A stretch of DNA of 17,421 nucleotides from Gammaproteobacteria bacterium (GCA_020445245.1 JAGRHB010000007.1:1-17421), one strand, 5' to 3'. Shown: positions 1-7,336, numbered from the stretch's first letter. Made by a program: numbers and translations. The notes: generated from the sequence alone by a model not told the origin.

Positions 1-135
1 GTCGCTGCCGCGGTCGGAATGATCGGGGCAACCGTGTTTCTGGGCGAGCGATACAGTCTCACGACCTGGCTGGGCGCCGGCATCATCGCCATCGGTATTG
101 CAATAACAATTGCCGCACAGCGGACCGATCCCTGA
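1..135 (+). CDS. C-terminal end of an EamA/DMT-type transporter (partial)
   Basis: Frame 1 is open from the window edge to a TGA at 133-135 and encodes 44 residues. The fragment holds a conserved-looking FLGERYS segment and one hydrophobic helix (WLGAGIIAIGI), and ends in a short charged tail. A Gly-Glu-rich turn followed by a final helix is typical of the last two membrane segments of EamA (drug/metabolite transporter) proteins. The substrate cannot be read from this tail. The gene converges on the LysR regulator, with only 19 bases between the two stop codons. Family assignment rests on a short stretch, so other small multi-helix transporters are possible. Confidence 0.6.
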   Translation, partial: VAAAVGMIGATVFLGERYSLTTWLGAGIIAIGIAITIAAQRTDP

Positions 136-154
136 TCACTTCGCCGACGCACAT

Positions 155-1084
155 TCATCTGCGCACCGACGGTGCAGCGCCAGGTTCCCAGTATGGCGGA
201 TCCTTGATCCGATCCGACAGGAAATCGACAAACGCGCGGACTTTCGGGGAAAGATGCTTGCGCTGCGGATAAACGGCATAGATCGAGACTTCAAGGGCCT
301 TGTACTCCCTCAGGATGACCATCAGCCGCCCGGTTTGAATATCGGCTCCGACAACGAAGGTCGGCGTCAATGTCACACCGGCACCTTGTAGCAACGCCTC
401 GCGCAATGCGAGGCTGTTGTTCATCTGCAGCCGGCTATTGATGGCCACCTGGTGGTAATCGCCGTCACTGCCGACAAGCCGCCATTCGGCAGGTGCGTCC
501 TGATAGCGATATGTCAGGGCCGGATGATCGGCAAGATCTCCGGGCGATTGCGGCACACCGTGCCGGGCAAAATATTCGGGGGATCCGCACACGACATGGC
601 GGCAGGGTCCGAGGCGGCGTGCCACCAGTGATGAATCGGGCAACTCCCCTATACGGATGGCAAGATCGAATCCCTCGTCGACGAGGTCCGTCTTGCGATC
701 GTCGAGCACCATGTCCACGGTGACTTCCGGGTAACGCGCCTGAAACGCCGGCAACAATGGTGCCACATGCAGGATTCCAAACGTCATCGGACTGCTGAGC
801 CGAAGTTCACCACGTGGTTCGGCCTGCAACCGGGACACCTCGGCCTCGGCCTCCTCGATTTCACCAAGCGCACGCTGGCTGCGCTCGAAAAAGGTCTGCC
901 CGACCTCTGTCAGACTCAATTGGCGCGTGGTGCGATTGAGCAAGCGGGCCCCGAGCCTGTCCTCCAGCCGGGTGACGTACTTGCTGACCACGGACTTGGA
1001 CAGGGCCAGCTTCCCGGCAGCAGCCGTGAAGCTGCCACTACGCACCACCTGCACGAACACCGCAATGTCGCTGAGTGATTCCAC
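155..1084 (-). CDS. LysR-family transcriptional regulator
   Basis: The 309-residue protein has the normal LysR length and layout. An N-terminal winged helix-turn-helix covers about residues 4-63 (AAAGKLALSKSVVSKYVTRLE, then LLNRTTR). A linker helix follows, and from about residue 90 there is a periplasmic-binding-protein-like effector domain. The effector-domain sequence (MTFGILHVAPLLPAF, FDLAIRIGEL) resembles the CrgA-like LysR subgroup. The start is GTG at 1084, preceded on the minus strand by a GGGGGGAG ribosome-binding site. The gene is divergent from the exported-protein gene at 1197 and shares its 112-base promoter region, so that gene is a reasonable target besides autoregulation. The effector is unknown. 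Confidence 0.93.
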   Translation of the reverse strand: MESLSDIAVFVQVVRSGSFTAAAGKLALSKSVVSKYVTRLEDRLGARLLNRTTRQLSLTEVGQTFFERSQRALGEIEEAEAEVSRLQAEPRGELRLSSPMTFGILHVAPLLPAFQARYPEVTVDMVLDDRKTDLVDEGFDLAIRIGELPDSSLVARRLGPCRHVVCGSPEYFARHGVPQSPGDLADHPALTYRYQDAPAEWRLVGSDGDYHQVAINSRLQMNNSLALREALLQGAGVTLTPTFVVGADIQTGRLMVILREYKALEVSIYAVYPQRKHLSPKVRAFVDFLSDRIKDPPYWEPGAAPSVRR

Positions 1085-1196
1085 GTCTCCCCCCGATTAC
1101 TCAATTGGCATGGACAATGTTATTCCAGGAACCCTGATTATCAATCGCCTCCCGAGGCCTATCGTTGTCACCACACGACAACTGAGGAGGTGTGAA
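1085..1196. promoter_or_regulatory. Divergent promoter region with inverted repeat
   Basis: This 112-base gap separates the divergent LysR gene from the exported-protein gene. It contains an inverted repeat, GTTGTC at 1164-1169 and GACAAC at 1177-1182, with a 7-base spacer, directly before the GAGGAGG ribosome-binding site at 1184-1190. The arms could be a regulator site or a hairpin close to the translation start. I see no convincing -35/-10 pair. Its use by the LysR protein is inferred from position only. Confidence 0.35.
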
Positions 1197-2036
1197 GTGA
1201 AACCGAACATGCATTGGACGATCAGCGCCGCAGCCGGTGCCGCATTGCTGAACCTGGTCGGCGCCAACTCTGCGATTGCCGCAGATCGAACGGCTGCCAC
1301 CGACGACAGCAACCATATTGCGCTCTACTACAGCGACAACTCAGAACCCGCCTACGGTATACAGGCCGTCAACAAGCGACTCCTGGACATCGGGGTGCGC
1401 GTCAGCCAGGTCGTGATCCCGGGCAATGCAAAGCCGATTCTGAAGCAGTCTGAACACCGGGCGTTGTCCCAGAGGGAGTCCGACGAACTGATCCAATACT
1501 TCCATCTCGGAAGGCGCGAGTTGCTCGATGAGATTCGCGAGGCCGGCCGAAAACCGGAAATGCATCGAGGGGGCTACCTGCAGACCTCTGAACCCGGCGT
1601 GCCACCATATCCCAAGGTATACGACATGAAGGCACTCGATCGTGAAACCACCCAGTTCTTACAGCGAAAGTTCGGGAGACTGCACGTCAACAGCTCGGAG
1701 GCGGGTGTCGGGATCGATGAAGTGATGACCATCGTGTCGGGCGGTCCTTACACGTGGTTCTTCGTATTCGGGGGCGACGTCGTGGGGAAGCTCCGTTTCG
1801 GCGAGATCCACGAAAATGGAAAGGCTTGGCGCATCAGCTATCCCGGGTTGGTTCCCCACGGTGGTTACTTCGACGCGCCTCATGGTCTCGTCGTGGCCTA
1901 TGCCCACGGTCCCAGGCACTTCGTCATGCGATATGCGGACACCAGCGTGCAGGGACACAGAATGCTTGGAGATAATCCATGGATCGACTACTCGAGTGAG
2001 ACGCCCGCGCTTCTCACCCGGCTCGATTCGCATTGA
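1197..2036 (+). CDS. Exported protein of unknown function
   Basis: The 279-residue protein starts at GTG 1197, six bases after a strong GAGGAGG ribosome-binding site. The open frame extends further upstream but without a comparable site. Residues 1-29 look like a signal peptide: a short basic start (MKPNMHW), a hydrophobic core (AAAGAALLNLVGA) and a likely cleavage after AIA. The mature part has no CXXCH or CXXC motif and no further membrane helix. The C-terminal third is rich in aromatic, Gly and His residues (PHGGYF, APHGLVVAYAHGPRHF), which could form a beta-rich or metal-binding domain. I do not recognise the family. It lies 251 bases upstream of the electron-transfer operon on the same strand, with hairpin-capable sequence between, so co-transcription is uncertain. 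Confidence 0.75.
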   Translation: MKPNMHWTISAAAGAALLNLVGANSAIAADRTAATDDSNHIALYYSDNSEPAYGIQAVNKRLLDIGVRVSQVVIPGNAKPILKQSEHRALSQRESDELIQYFHLGRRELLDEIREAGRKPEMHRGGYLQTSEPGVPPYPKVYDMKALDRETTQFLQRKFGRLHVNSSEAGVGIDEVMTIVSGGPYTWFFVFGGDVVGKLRFGEIHENGKAWRISYPGLVPHGGYFDAPHGLVVAYAHGPRHFVMRYADTSVQGHRMLGDNPWIDYSSETPALLTRLDSH

Positions 2037-2071
2037 CGGATACCGCAGGAAACAGCAACCGGGGTCTTGAT

Positions 2072-2098
2072 GAGCCCGTGACGTCGGGACATGGGCTC
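2072..2098 (+). terminator. Hairpin after the exported-protein gene
   Basis: GAGCCCGTG (2072-2080) pairs with CATGGGCTC (2090-2098), giving a 9-bp stem with one G-T wobble and a 9-base loop. It begins 36 bases after the stop of the upstream gene. There is no T-tract, so this is a weak or Rho-assisted terminator candidate, or simply a structured leader. Confidence 0.35.
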
Positions 2099-2127
2099 GC
2101 GATCAGACCGCTTCGCCTGACACTCAG

Positions 2128-2160
2128 TCGCCCACTGCCACCGGTCACCACCTTGGGCGA
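2128..2160. promoter_or_regulatory. Inverted repeat upstream of the reductase operon
   Basis: TCGCCCA (2128-2134) and TGGGCGA (2154-2160) are perfect inverted arms 19 bases apart, in the 251-base gap before the reductase gene. The sequence could form a hairpin in the leader or be a two-half-site regulator target. Apart from this and the hairpin at 2072-2098 I see no gene or recognisable promoter in the gap. Confidence 0.25.
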
Positions 2161-2287
2161 ATCATCGAGAACGGCAATCTGAGCTGTCTTTCAGTTTCGA
2201 TTCAGGTAGCGATGCGATAAAGGGCGCGCAGGTGACTTGTCGCCGGCGAAACCCGACCTGAAACAAAAGCGAAGAATGGGCGATCCC

Positions 2288-3565
2288 ATGACCACCGGCA
2301 CGCTGGCCCTGACAATTCTCGTCGCGATCCTGGCACAGGTCGGCGTCGCGGCATTGATCGGAATCCTCCGGCACCGACGTCGATTCCGCGATCTCGATGG
2401 GCGCGGTGGCGAGTCGCGCACCCCTGCGGCCGCCCCCGACATACCGACGCCGGCTGCCGGGCCTTCCTCTATCGGTCAGCCCTGGTCGGGCTACAGGGAA
2501 TTCTCGGTGCAACGCCGGGAGTTCGAGGACCAAAGCCGGTCCGTCTGTTCCTTCTACCTGGCGCCGTGCGACGGAAAACCGCTGCCCGCCTTCCGGCCGG
2601 GGCAGTTCCTGACCTTTCGACTTGCCGTCAATGATTCGGCCACGGGCCGACCCGGCAACGTGGTGCGCTGTTATTCACTGTCCGATTCCCCGCGGCCGGA
2701 CCACTACCGGGTGTCGATCAAGCGCGTCCTGGCCCCGCCCGATCACCCAGACGTGCCGCCCGGCGTTTCGTCGGGGTTCTTCCACGATCACGTGCAGGCG
2801 GGTGATCGCCTGATGATCAGGCCACCCTCGGGACACTTTCACCTCATCGAGGATGAACCGCTGCCCATCGTGTTGATCGGCGGTGGCATCGGCATCACCC
2901 CGATGCTGAGTATCCTGAACAGCGTGCTGGAGCGTGGTATCGGACGAGAGATCTGGCTCTTCTATGGCGTTCGCAACGGTAGCGAGCACGTCATGAAGCG
3001 ACAACTGCAGACGCTTGCCGAACAACATGACAGTTTTCACCTGCATGTCTGTTACAGCGCCCCGCGCGAGGATGAGGTCGAGGGCGTCGATTATGACCAC
3101 CGCGGCCGGGTCGATCTGCCCCTGCTGCGCAACACGCTCAGGCTGACGCGCCACCAGTTCTACGTCTGTGGACCCAGGCCGATGATGGAGAGCCTGGTGC
3201 CGGGGCTGGAAGAATGGGGTGTCGATAGTGGTGACATCCACTATGAGTCTTTTGGCCCGGCGACACTGGCCAAACACGAAAAGCCCACGCCGGCAGCTAC
3301 GCAAGCACAACCTGTCAACATCACCTTCAGCCGATCCGGGAAACGTCTCACCTGGGATCCCGCGGCGGGTTATCTGCTCGAGTTCGCCGAGGCCAATGGT
3401 ATCGATGTGGATTCGGGCTGCCGCGCCGGCAGCTGCGGTTCGTGTCAGACAGTACTGACGGCCGGCAAGGTTGAATACGGCCAGCAGCCGGACGCCGACA
3501 TCGAACCCGGACACTGCCTGTTGTGTATTGCCACGCCCAGCTGCGATCTCGTACTGGAGGCCTAG
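2288..3565 (+). CDS. Membrane-anchored FAD/NAD(P)H reductase with C-terminal 2Fe-2S ferredoxin domain
   Basis: The 425-residue protein is modular. An N-terminal hydrophobic helix lies at about residues 5-27, followed by a Pro/Ala-rich linker. A ferredoxin-NADP reductase core carries the FAD motif RCYS (127-130), the nucleotide-binding loop GGGIGITPM (198-206) and YVCGP (292-296). The C-terminal plant-type ferredoxin domain has Cys378, Cys383, Cys386 and Cys413 in the C-x4-C-x2-C...C pattern of a 2Fe-2S cluster. This order matches NAD(P)H reductases that feed one electron at a time to a partner. The helix should tether it to the inner membrane with the catalytic part in the cytoplasm. It is the first gene of an operon with a heme-b-like membrane protein 10 bases downstream and a multiheme cytochrome. 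An alternative ATG lies at 2276; neither start has a strong ribosome-binding site. Confidence 0.9.
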   Translation: MTTGTLALTILVAILAQVGVAALIGILRHRRRFRDLDGRGGESRTPAAAPDIPTPAAGPSSIGQPWSGYREFSVQRREFEDQSRSVCSFYLAPCDGKPLPAFRPGQFLTFRLAVNDSATGRPGNVVRCYSLSDSPRPDHYRVSIKRVLAPPDHPDVPPGVSSGFFHDHVQAGDRLMIRPPSGHFHLIEDEPLPIVLIGGGIGITPMLSILNSVLERGIGREIWLFYGVRNGSEHVMKRQLQTLAEQHDSFHLHVCYSAPREDEVEGVDYDHRGRVDLPLLRNTLRLTRHQFYVCGPRPMMESLVPGLEEWGVDSGDIHYESFGPATLAKHEKPTPAATQAQPVNITFSRSGKRLTWDPAAGYLLEFAEANGIDVDSGCRAGSCGSCQTVLTAGKVEYGQQPDADIEPGHCLLCIATPSCDLVLEA

Positions 3566-3575
3566 AGGAACCGCC

Positions 3576-4154
3576 ATGGACCGATCACTGATCAGTAAAG
3601 AAGTCATCCCCTTTCTGTTGATGTTCGGCACGCTGATCCTGGCAACCATCGTCAGTGATGCCGTGTTGCACTATCTCGATCTGGTATGGATAGGTCGTTA
3701 CCTGGGGATTCCCGGCACCCTGCTGATACTGCTGTCCCTCTTCTATTCGATGCGCAAGCGAAAGGTGGTCAGTTTCGGCAGGCCGAAAACCCTGCTCAAG
3801 CTGCACGAGACCCTGGCCTGGCTGGGCGCGCTGATGATCCTGGTTCATGCGGGCATCCATGTCTACGCGATCCTGCCCTGGCTCGCTCTGGTTGCGATGC
3901 TGGTGAATGTGCTGAGCGGCATGACCGGCAAGTTCCTGCTCGATCGATCGCGCCGCTTCGTGGCAGAGAAAAAGGCTGCCTACGCAAACCAGGGGCTGCC
4001 CGAGAACGAGGTCGAAAAGCGGCTGTTCTGGGACGCCACGACCTTCGAGTTGATGAAGAAATGGCGTGCCGTGCACCTGCCGATCACGCTGGCCTTTGCC
4101 GTGCTTGGCGTCACCCACATTTTCAGCATCTTTCTATTCTGGCAATGGAAATGA
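3576..4154 (+). CDS. Histidine-rich integral membrane protein, probable heme b carrier
   Basis: The 192-residue protein has four or five predicted membrane segments, at about residues 10-31, 43-58, 76-98, 100-115 and 167-188. Histidines lie within or at the ends of the helices (His32, His77, His91, His95, His167, His181), as in heme-b proteins of the ferric-reductase and cytochrome b type. A basic cytoplasmic loop (RKRKVVSFGRPK) separates helices 2 and 3. The start ATG follows GAGGAA, and the gene is 10 bases from the reductase and overlaps the cytochrome gene. I infer that it carries electrons across the membrane from the reductase to the cytochrome. The specific family name is not certain, and heme binding rests on the spacing of histidines. 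Confidence 0.75.
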   Translation: MDRSLISKEVIPFLLMFGTLILATIVSDAVLHYLDLVWIGRYLGIPGTLLILLSLFYSMRKRKVVSFGRPKTLLKLHETLAWLGALMILVHAGIHVYAILPWLALVAMLVNVLSGMTGKFLLDRSRRFVAEKKAAYANQGLPENEVEKRLFWDATTFELMKKWRAVHLPITLAFAVLGVTHIFSIFLFWQWK

Positions 4155-4942
4155 AAACGAACAAAGCCCTGCTCATCGTAGCCGTCAATCTGGTCATTCT
4201 GGTGGCGCTGGCGGTTTTCGCACCTCACCTGATGATCGTCCCCGGAAAAGTCACTGAGGCCCACGACGAGATCGCCAAGGATTGCTTTGCCTGCCACACG
4301 CCATTCCTTGGCAGCAGCCCGGCCAAGTGCATCACCTGTCACAAGGTGGCGGAGATCGGCCTGAAGACGACCAAGGGGCTGCCCATCGCCAGGGAGAAGA
4401 AGAACGTCGCCTTTCACCAGAAGCTGATCGAGGACGATTGCGTCGCCTGCCACAGCGATCACAAGGGCGTGCAGGCCTTCCGCCCGATCGGTCAGTTCTC
4501 GCACACGCTGCTGCAGCCAGGGCTGCAGGAACAATGCGACAGCTGCCATAGCGGACCAGGGGACGCCCTGCACCTGAAGATCGAGGGAAACTGCGCGCAA
4601 TGCCATACGCAACAGGCCTGGCTGCCCGCCACCTTTGAGCACGAGAAGTACTTCCGCTTCGACCGGCACCACGACACCGACTGTGCGACCTGCCACGTCA
4701 ACAACGACTATGCCGGCTACACGTGCTACGGCTGTCACGAGCACTCCCGATCCAAGATCCGAGCCGAGCATGTCGAAGAAGGGATCTATGACTACGAAAA
4801 CTGCGTGGATTGCCATCGCAGTGGCGATGAGGACGAAGCGGAGCGGATCTGGCGCTCAGGATGGTTCGGGTCGGGAAACTCCAGGCCGCTTGATACCGAT
4901 CGCCATGAAAGCGAAAGACGCAGGCGCCATGACGACGACTGA
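4151..4942 (+). CDS. Membrane-anchored octaheme cytochrome c
   Basis: The 263-residue protein has an N-terminal uncleaved-looking helix (about residues 6-24) and eight CXXCH heme-attachment motifs. The first cysteines are at residues 45, 60, 97, 129, 148, 178, 192 and 218. Extra histidines before several motifs, such as RHHDTDCATCH, could be second axial ligands, as in class III (cytochrome c3-like) multiheme proteins. The domain should lie in the periplasm. The ATG overlaps the stop of the upstream gene (ATGA), which indicates translational coupling; an in-frame ATG at 4145 is also possible. The C-terminal tail is basic and then acidic (RRRRHDDD) and lacks motifs. As the last gene of the operon it is the likely electron outlet, to a periplasmic reductase or another cytochrome. 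The final acceptor is unknown. Confidence 0.93.
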   Translation: MKTNKALLIVAVNLVILVALAVFAPHLMIVPGKVTEAHDEIAKDCFACHTPFLGSSPAKCITCHKVAEIGLKTTKGLPIAREKKNVAFHQKLIEDDCVACHSDHKGVQAFRPIGQFSHTLLQPGLQEQCDSCHSGPGDALHLKIEGNCAQCHTQQAWLPATFEHEKYFRFDRHHDTDCATCHVNNDYAGYTCYGCHEHSRSKIRAEHVEEGIYDYENCVDCHRSGDEDEAERIWRSGWFGSGNSRPLDTDRHESERRRRHDDD

Positions 4943-4959
4943 GCGTCACCATAGGCTCA

Positions 4960-4983
4960 CGCACAGCTGCGACCCGCTGTGCG
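4960..4983 (+). terminator. Hairpin at the end of the cytochrome operon
   Basis: CGCACAGC (4960-4967) and GCTGTGCG (4976-4983) form a perfect 8-bp stem around an 8-base loop, 18 bases after the cytochrome stop. There is no T-run behind it, so it is a candidate terminator or RNA-stabilising hairpin rather than a classic intrinsic terminator. Confidence 0.45.
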
Positions 4984-4994
4984 CAATCAATAGA

Positions 4995-5360
4995 AATGCA
5001 GCGAACGCTGATTGCCGGTACGGCCGGCGGTCATCGACATGGAGCCAGCGGTTGGTTTTCGGTGGGATTACCAGTACACCTGCAGTGATTGGCGGAGGTT
5101 TCTCGAGGACCACGACCTGGAAGCCAGCATGAGTCGACGGGGCAACTGTCAGGAAATCACCGTGGCCGAAAGCCTCTTCCCGCTGCTGTAGACCGAACGC
5201 AGCAAGCGGAGGATCTGCAAGTCCCGCAACGAAATACGTGCGGATGTCTTCATCGACATCGCGTTTTCCTACATTCCGAACCGGCGGCGCGGCAACAGCG
5301 GTGGGCTGTCGCCGATTGCCTGCGAACAACGGCATTTCGGGAAGCTGTCAGCTGTCTGGA
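4995..5360 (+). pseudogene. Decayed IS3-family transposase (OrfB C-terminal fragment)
   Basis: Reading the plus strand in two frames recovers the end of an IS3-type DDE transposase. Frame 3 gives GRRSS and QRLVF up to about 5061. Frame 2 then gives QYTCSDWRRFLEDHDLEA, SMSRRGNC, VAESLFPLL, a TAG stop at 5189-5191, and then KSRNEIRADVF, YIPNRRRGN and GGLSP. These match the well-known IS3 pattern of SMSRKGNC, DNAVAESFF, a block resembling TREEARADIF, YNxxRRH and LGYLSP. The Asp-Asn after GNC is lost, a frameshift separates the halves, and there is an internal stop. No OrfA, N-terminal half or terminal inverted repeats were seen. It is a dead remnant between the cytochrome operon and the sulfatase. 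Confidence 0.85.
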
Positions 5361-5438
5361 AGACCTGGGGCTTGCCACCAGCAGGCGATCGGGATTGCCC
5401 GGACAAGGTGAGTCGTCTTCCCGGTATCAGACCTGGTT

Positions 5439-5462
5439 GGGGGCGCACCTCAGTGCGCCCCC
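5439..5462. terminator. Strong GC hairpin downstream of the sulfatase
   Basis: GGGGGCGCAC (5439-5448) and GTGCGCCCCC (5453-5462) form a perfect 10-bp stem with a CTCA loop. It lies 33 bases beyond the stop of the minus-strand sulfatase. No T-tract follows on either strand, but stem strength and location favour a transcription end, possibly Rho-assisted, or 3'-end protection of the sulfatase transcript. Confidence 0.55.
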
Positions 5463-5494
5463 CGGTGGTCGCATCAATGCAAATTGACGGCAGG

Positions 5495-7111
5495 CTATTG
5501 GCCGGGCGACGCGTACTGGATCTTGGCGAACAGGTCGCCCAGGCTGAGGCTGCTGCCACGTGCCGGCGGGAAATCCTTGAGCGATTGCAGTTCCTTCGCC
5601 ACGAGCGTCTGGGCGGCGCCCATCAGGAACATGTGCTTGCCCCACCAGTGGACGTACATATCGGACTGATCCTGCCAACGCTCGTACGGATCGAGACGCA
5701 GGTTGGTGATGATCGGCCAGCTCGGGCTCTTCTTCCACGCTGTCGGCAAGGCACCGGACATCAGGGTGAAGTTGAACTTCCATTTCTGCCATCGCACGGC
5801 GTTCAGATGACCGTCTGCATCGAAGTAGTAGATCTCCTCACGAGGATCTTCTGCTTTCCCGGTGAGATAGGGCACCAGGTTGTAACCGTCGAGATGGGCC
5901 TTGAAGGTCTTGCCGTCGGCCTTGAACCCGCCTTTTTTCAGATTCTCGTGGATACCCGAATCCTCGCCGCCGTTGGCCGCCGCGAGCAGGGTGGGCATCC
6001 AGTCGATATGCGAGGTAATGCCGTTGTAGATAGTGCCGGGTTTGATCTTGCCCGGCCAGCGGATCAGCTGCGGCACCCGGAAGCCACCCTCGGTGGTCAG
6101 GCCCTTCTCGCCGCGGAAGGCGTGCATGCCGCCCATGTCCGGGCCGGTGAAGATCTCAGCACCGTTATCGGTGGAAAACAGCACGATGGTGTTGTCGGAG
6201 ACACCCAGTTCGTCGAGCTTGTCGAGCAATACACCGGTCTCCCAGTCGAGCTCGTCCATCGCGTCCGGGAACATGCCTTTGCCGGTCTTGCCATCCTGCT
6301 CTTTGCTCAGGTGGACCCAGACGTGGCCGCGGGTCGAGTTGAACCACATGAAAAATGGCTTGTTGCCACCGGATTCCTTGTTGTTCTTGACGGCGCCTTC
6401 GAGCCATTCAACCGCTTTGGCCGTGATCTCTTTCTCCACGGTCTTCATGCGCTCGATGGTCAACGGGCCAGTGTCTGTGCACTTCTGCTTGCCGACCACA
6501 CCCCAACGCGGCTCGTCGGTCTTGTCGAACGCATCGGTCGCCACGCAGTCGAGCACGCCGCGCGGACCGAACTGCTCCTTGAAGCTCTTGCCCAAAAACT
6601 CTTTGGGATAATCTGGATTCTCCGGCTCTTCCTCGGCATTCAGGTGATAGAGGTTGCCGTAGAACCGGTCGAAACCACGTACCGTCGGCAGGTACTTGTT
6701 GAGGTCACCGAGGTGGTTCTTGCCGAACTGACCGGTCTGGTAGCCGTAGTTCTTCAGCAGTTCACCAATAGTGGGATCTGCCGGCCGCACGCCATGATCA
6801 GTACCCGGCATGCCGATGGTCAGCAGGCCTGTGCGGAAAGGATTCTGCCCCAACGCAAATGACGCCCGCCCGGCGGTGCAGGACTGCTGGGCGTAATGGT
6901 CAGTGAACAGGGCGCCCTCGTTGGCGATGCGGTCGATGTTGGGCGTGCTGTAATCCAGCATGCCGCGGTTATAGGCACTGATATTGTCGTGGCCAATGTC
7001 GTCGCCCCAGATCACCAGAATGTTGGGTTTCTGCGTTTCCGCCCAAGCCGTGCCAGCAGCCAGGAACACGGCCCAGAGCAAAAACGTGCACACACGTTTT
7101 CCAAAGTACAT
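5495..7111 (-). CDS. Exported arylsulfatase-type sulfatase
   Basis: The 538-residue protein belongs to the formylglycine-dependent sulfatase family, which hydrolyses sulfate esters. A signal peptide (residues 1-24, ending TAWA) predicts a periplasmic or secreted enzyme. Family marks in order are GDD with Asp37-Asp38 (metal), SCTAGR with Cys78 as the residue to be converted to formylglycine, GKNHLG (131; the usual form is GKWHLG), and STDNGAE with Asp315-Asn316 (metal). The formylglycine signature is CxAxR rather than the common CxPxR. Length is normal and no break is seen. The start follows a GGGAGGA ribosome-binding site. No sulfatase-maturing enzyme is encoded in the window, so it must be elsewhere. 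The gene is divergent from an AraC regulator, its likely controller. The substrate cannot be read from sequence. Confidence 0.94.
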   Translation of the reverse strand: MYFGKRVCTFLLWAVFLAAGTAWAETQKPNILVIWGDDIGHDNISAYNRGMLDYSTPNIDRIANEGALFTDHYAQQSCTAGRASFALGQNPFRTGLLTIGMPGTDHGVRPADPTIGELLKNYGYQTGQFGKNHLGDLNKYLPTVRGFDRFYGNLYHLNAEEEPENPDYPKEFLGKSFKEQFGPRGVLDCVATDAFDKTDEPRWGVVGKQKCTDTGPLTIERMKTVEKEITAKAVEWLEGAVKNNKESGGNKPFFMWFNSTRGHVWVHLSKEQDGKTGKGMFPDAMDELDWETGVLLDKLDELGVSDNTIVLFSTDNGAEIFTGPDMGGMHAFRGEKGLTTEGGFRVPQLIRWPGKIKPGTIYNGITSHIDWMPTLLAAANGGEDSGIHENLKKGGFKADGKTFKAHLDGYNLVPYLTGKAEDPREEIYYFDADGHLNAVRWQKWKFNFTLMSGALPTAWKKSPSWPIITNLRLDPYERWQDQSDMYVHWWGKHMFLMGAAQTLVAKELQSLKDFPPARGSSLSLGDLFAKIQYASPGQ

Positions 7112-7160
7112 CCTTGAGTCCTCCCATTAAGCGCCCCATGGGGGCCGGTATCGGTATATT

Positions 7161-7174
7161 GACGCTCGAGCGTC
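7161..7174. promoter_or_regulatory. 14-bp perfect palindrome in the sulfatase promoter
   Basis: GACGCTCGAGCGTC is its own reverse complement. It lies 50-63 bases upstream of the sulfatase start, immediately upstream of the TATACC hexamer that could be its -10. A site between -10 and -35 would suit a repressor or a distorting regulator. AraC-family proteins usually bind direct repeats, so the binder may be a different regulator. Confidence 0.4.
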
Positions 7175-7336
7175 GCAGGTACGTATGGTTCGCTAGAATT
7201 TGCAGTACAAGGTTCGGGTGAGTGCGCCTCTGACGCGGAGCGACCCAAACCCTTCGGTAACGGGCGAACTCCACGAAGAGCCATTCCGTCGTGTTCGCCG
7301 CGAGAGACCTTAGGCCAGCGAGGTGGAATGCCGATA

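Noticed and set aside
927..1196. Upstream extension of the exported-protein frame
   Set aside because: It overlaps the divergent LysR gene; the GTG at 1197 has a strong ribosome-binding site and begins a signal peptide.
2675..3649. 324-residue open frame on the minus strand
   Set aside because: It is antisense to the reductase gene, whose FAD, NAD and 2Fe-2S motifs are unambiguous.
3686..4150. Long N-terminal extension of the cytochrome open frame
   Set aside because: The extension is an out-of-frame overlap with the membrane-protein gene; the helix-plus-heme protein begins at 4151 or 4145.
3980..4816. 278-residue open frame on the minus strand
   Set aside because: It is antisense to the octaheme cytochrome, whose eight CXXCH motifs fix the real frame.
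5372..6862. 496-residue open frame on the plus strand
   Set aside because: It lies mostly antisense to the well-supported sulfatase, has no motif or ribosome-binding site, and reflects GC-rich codon bias on the other strand.
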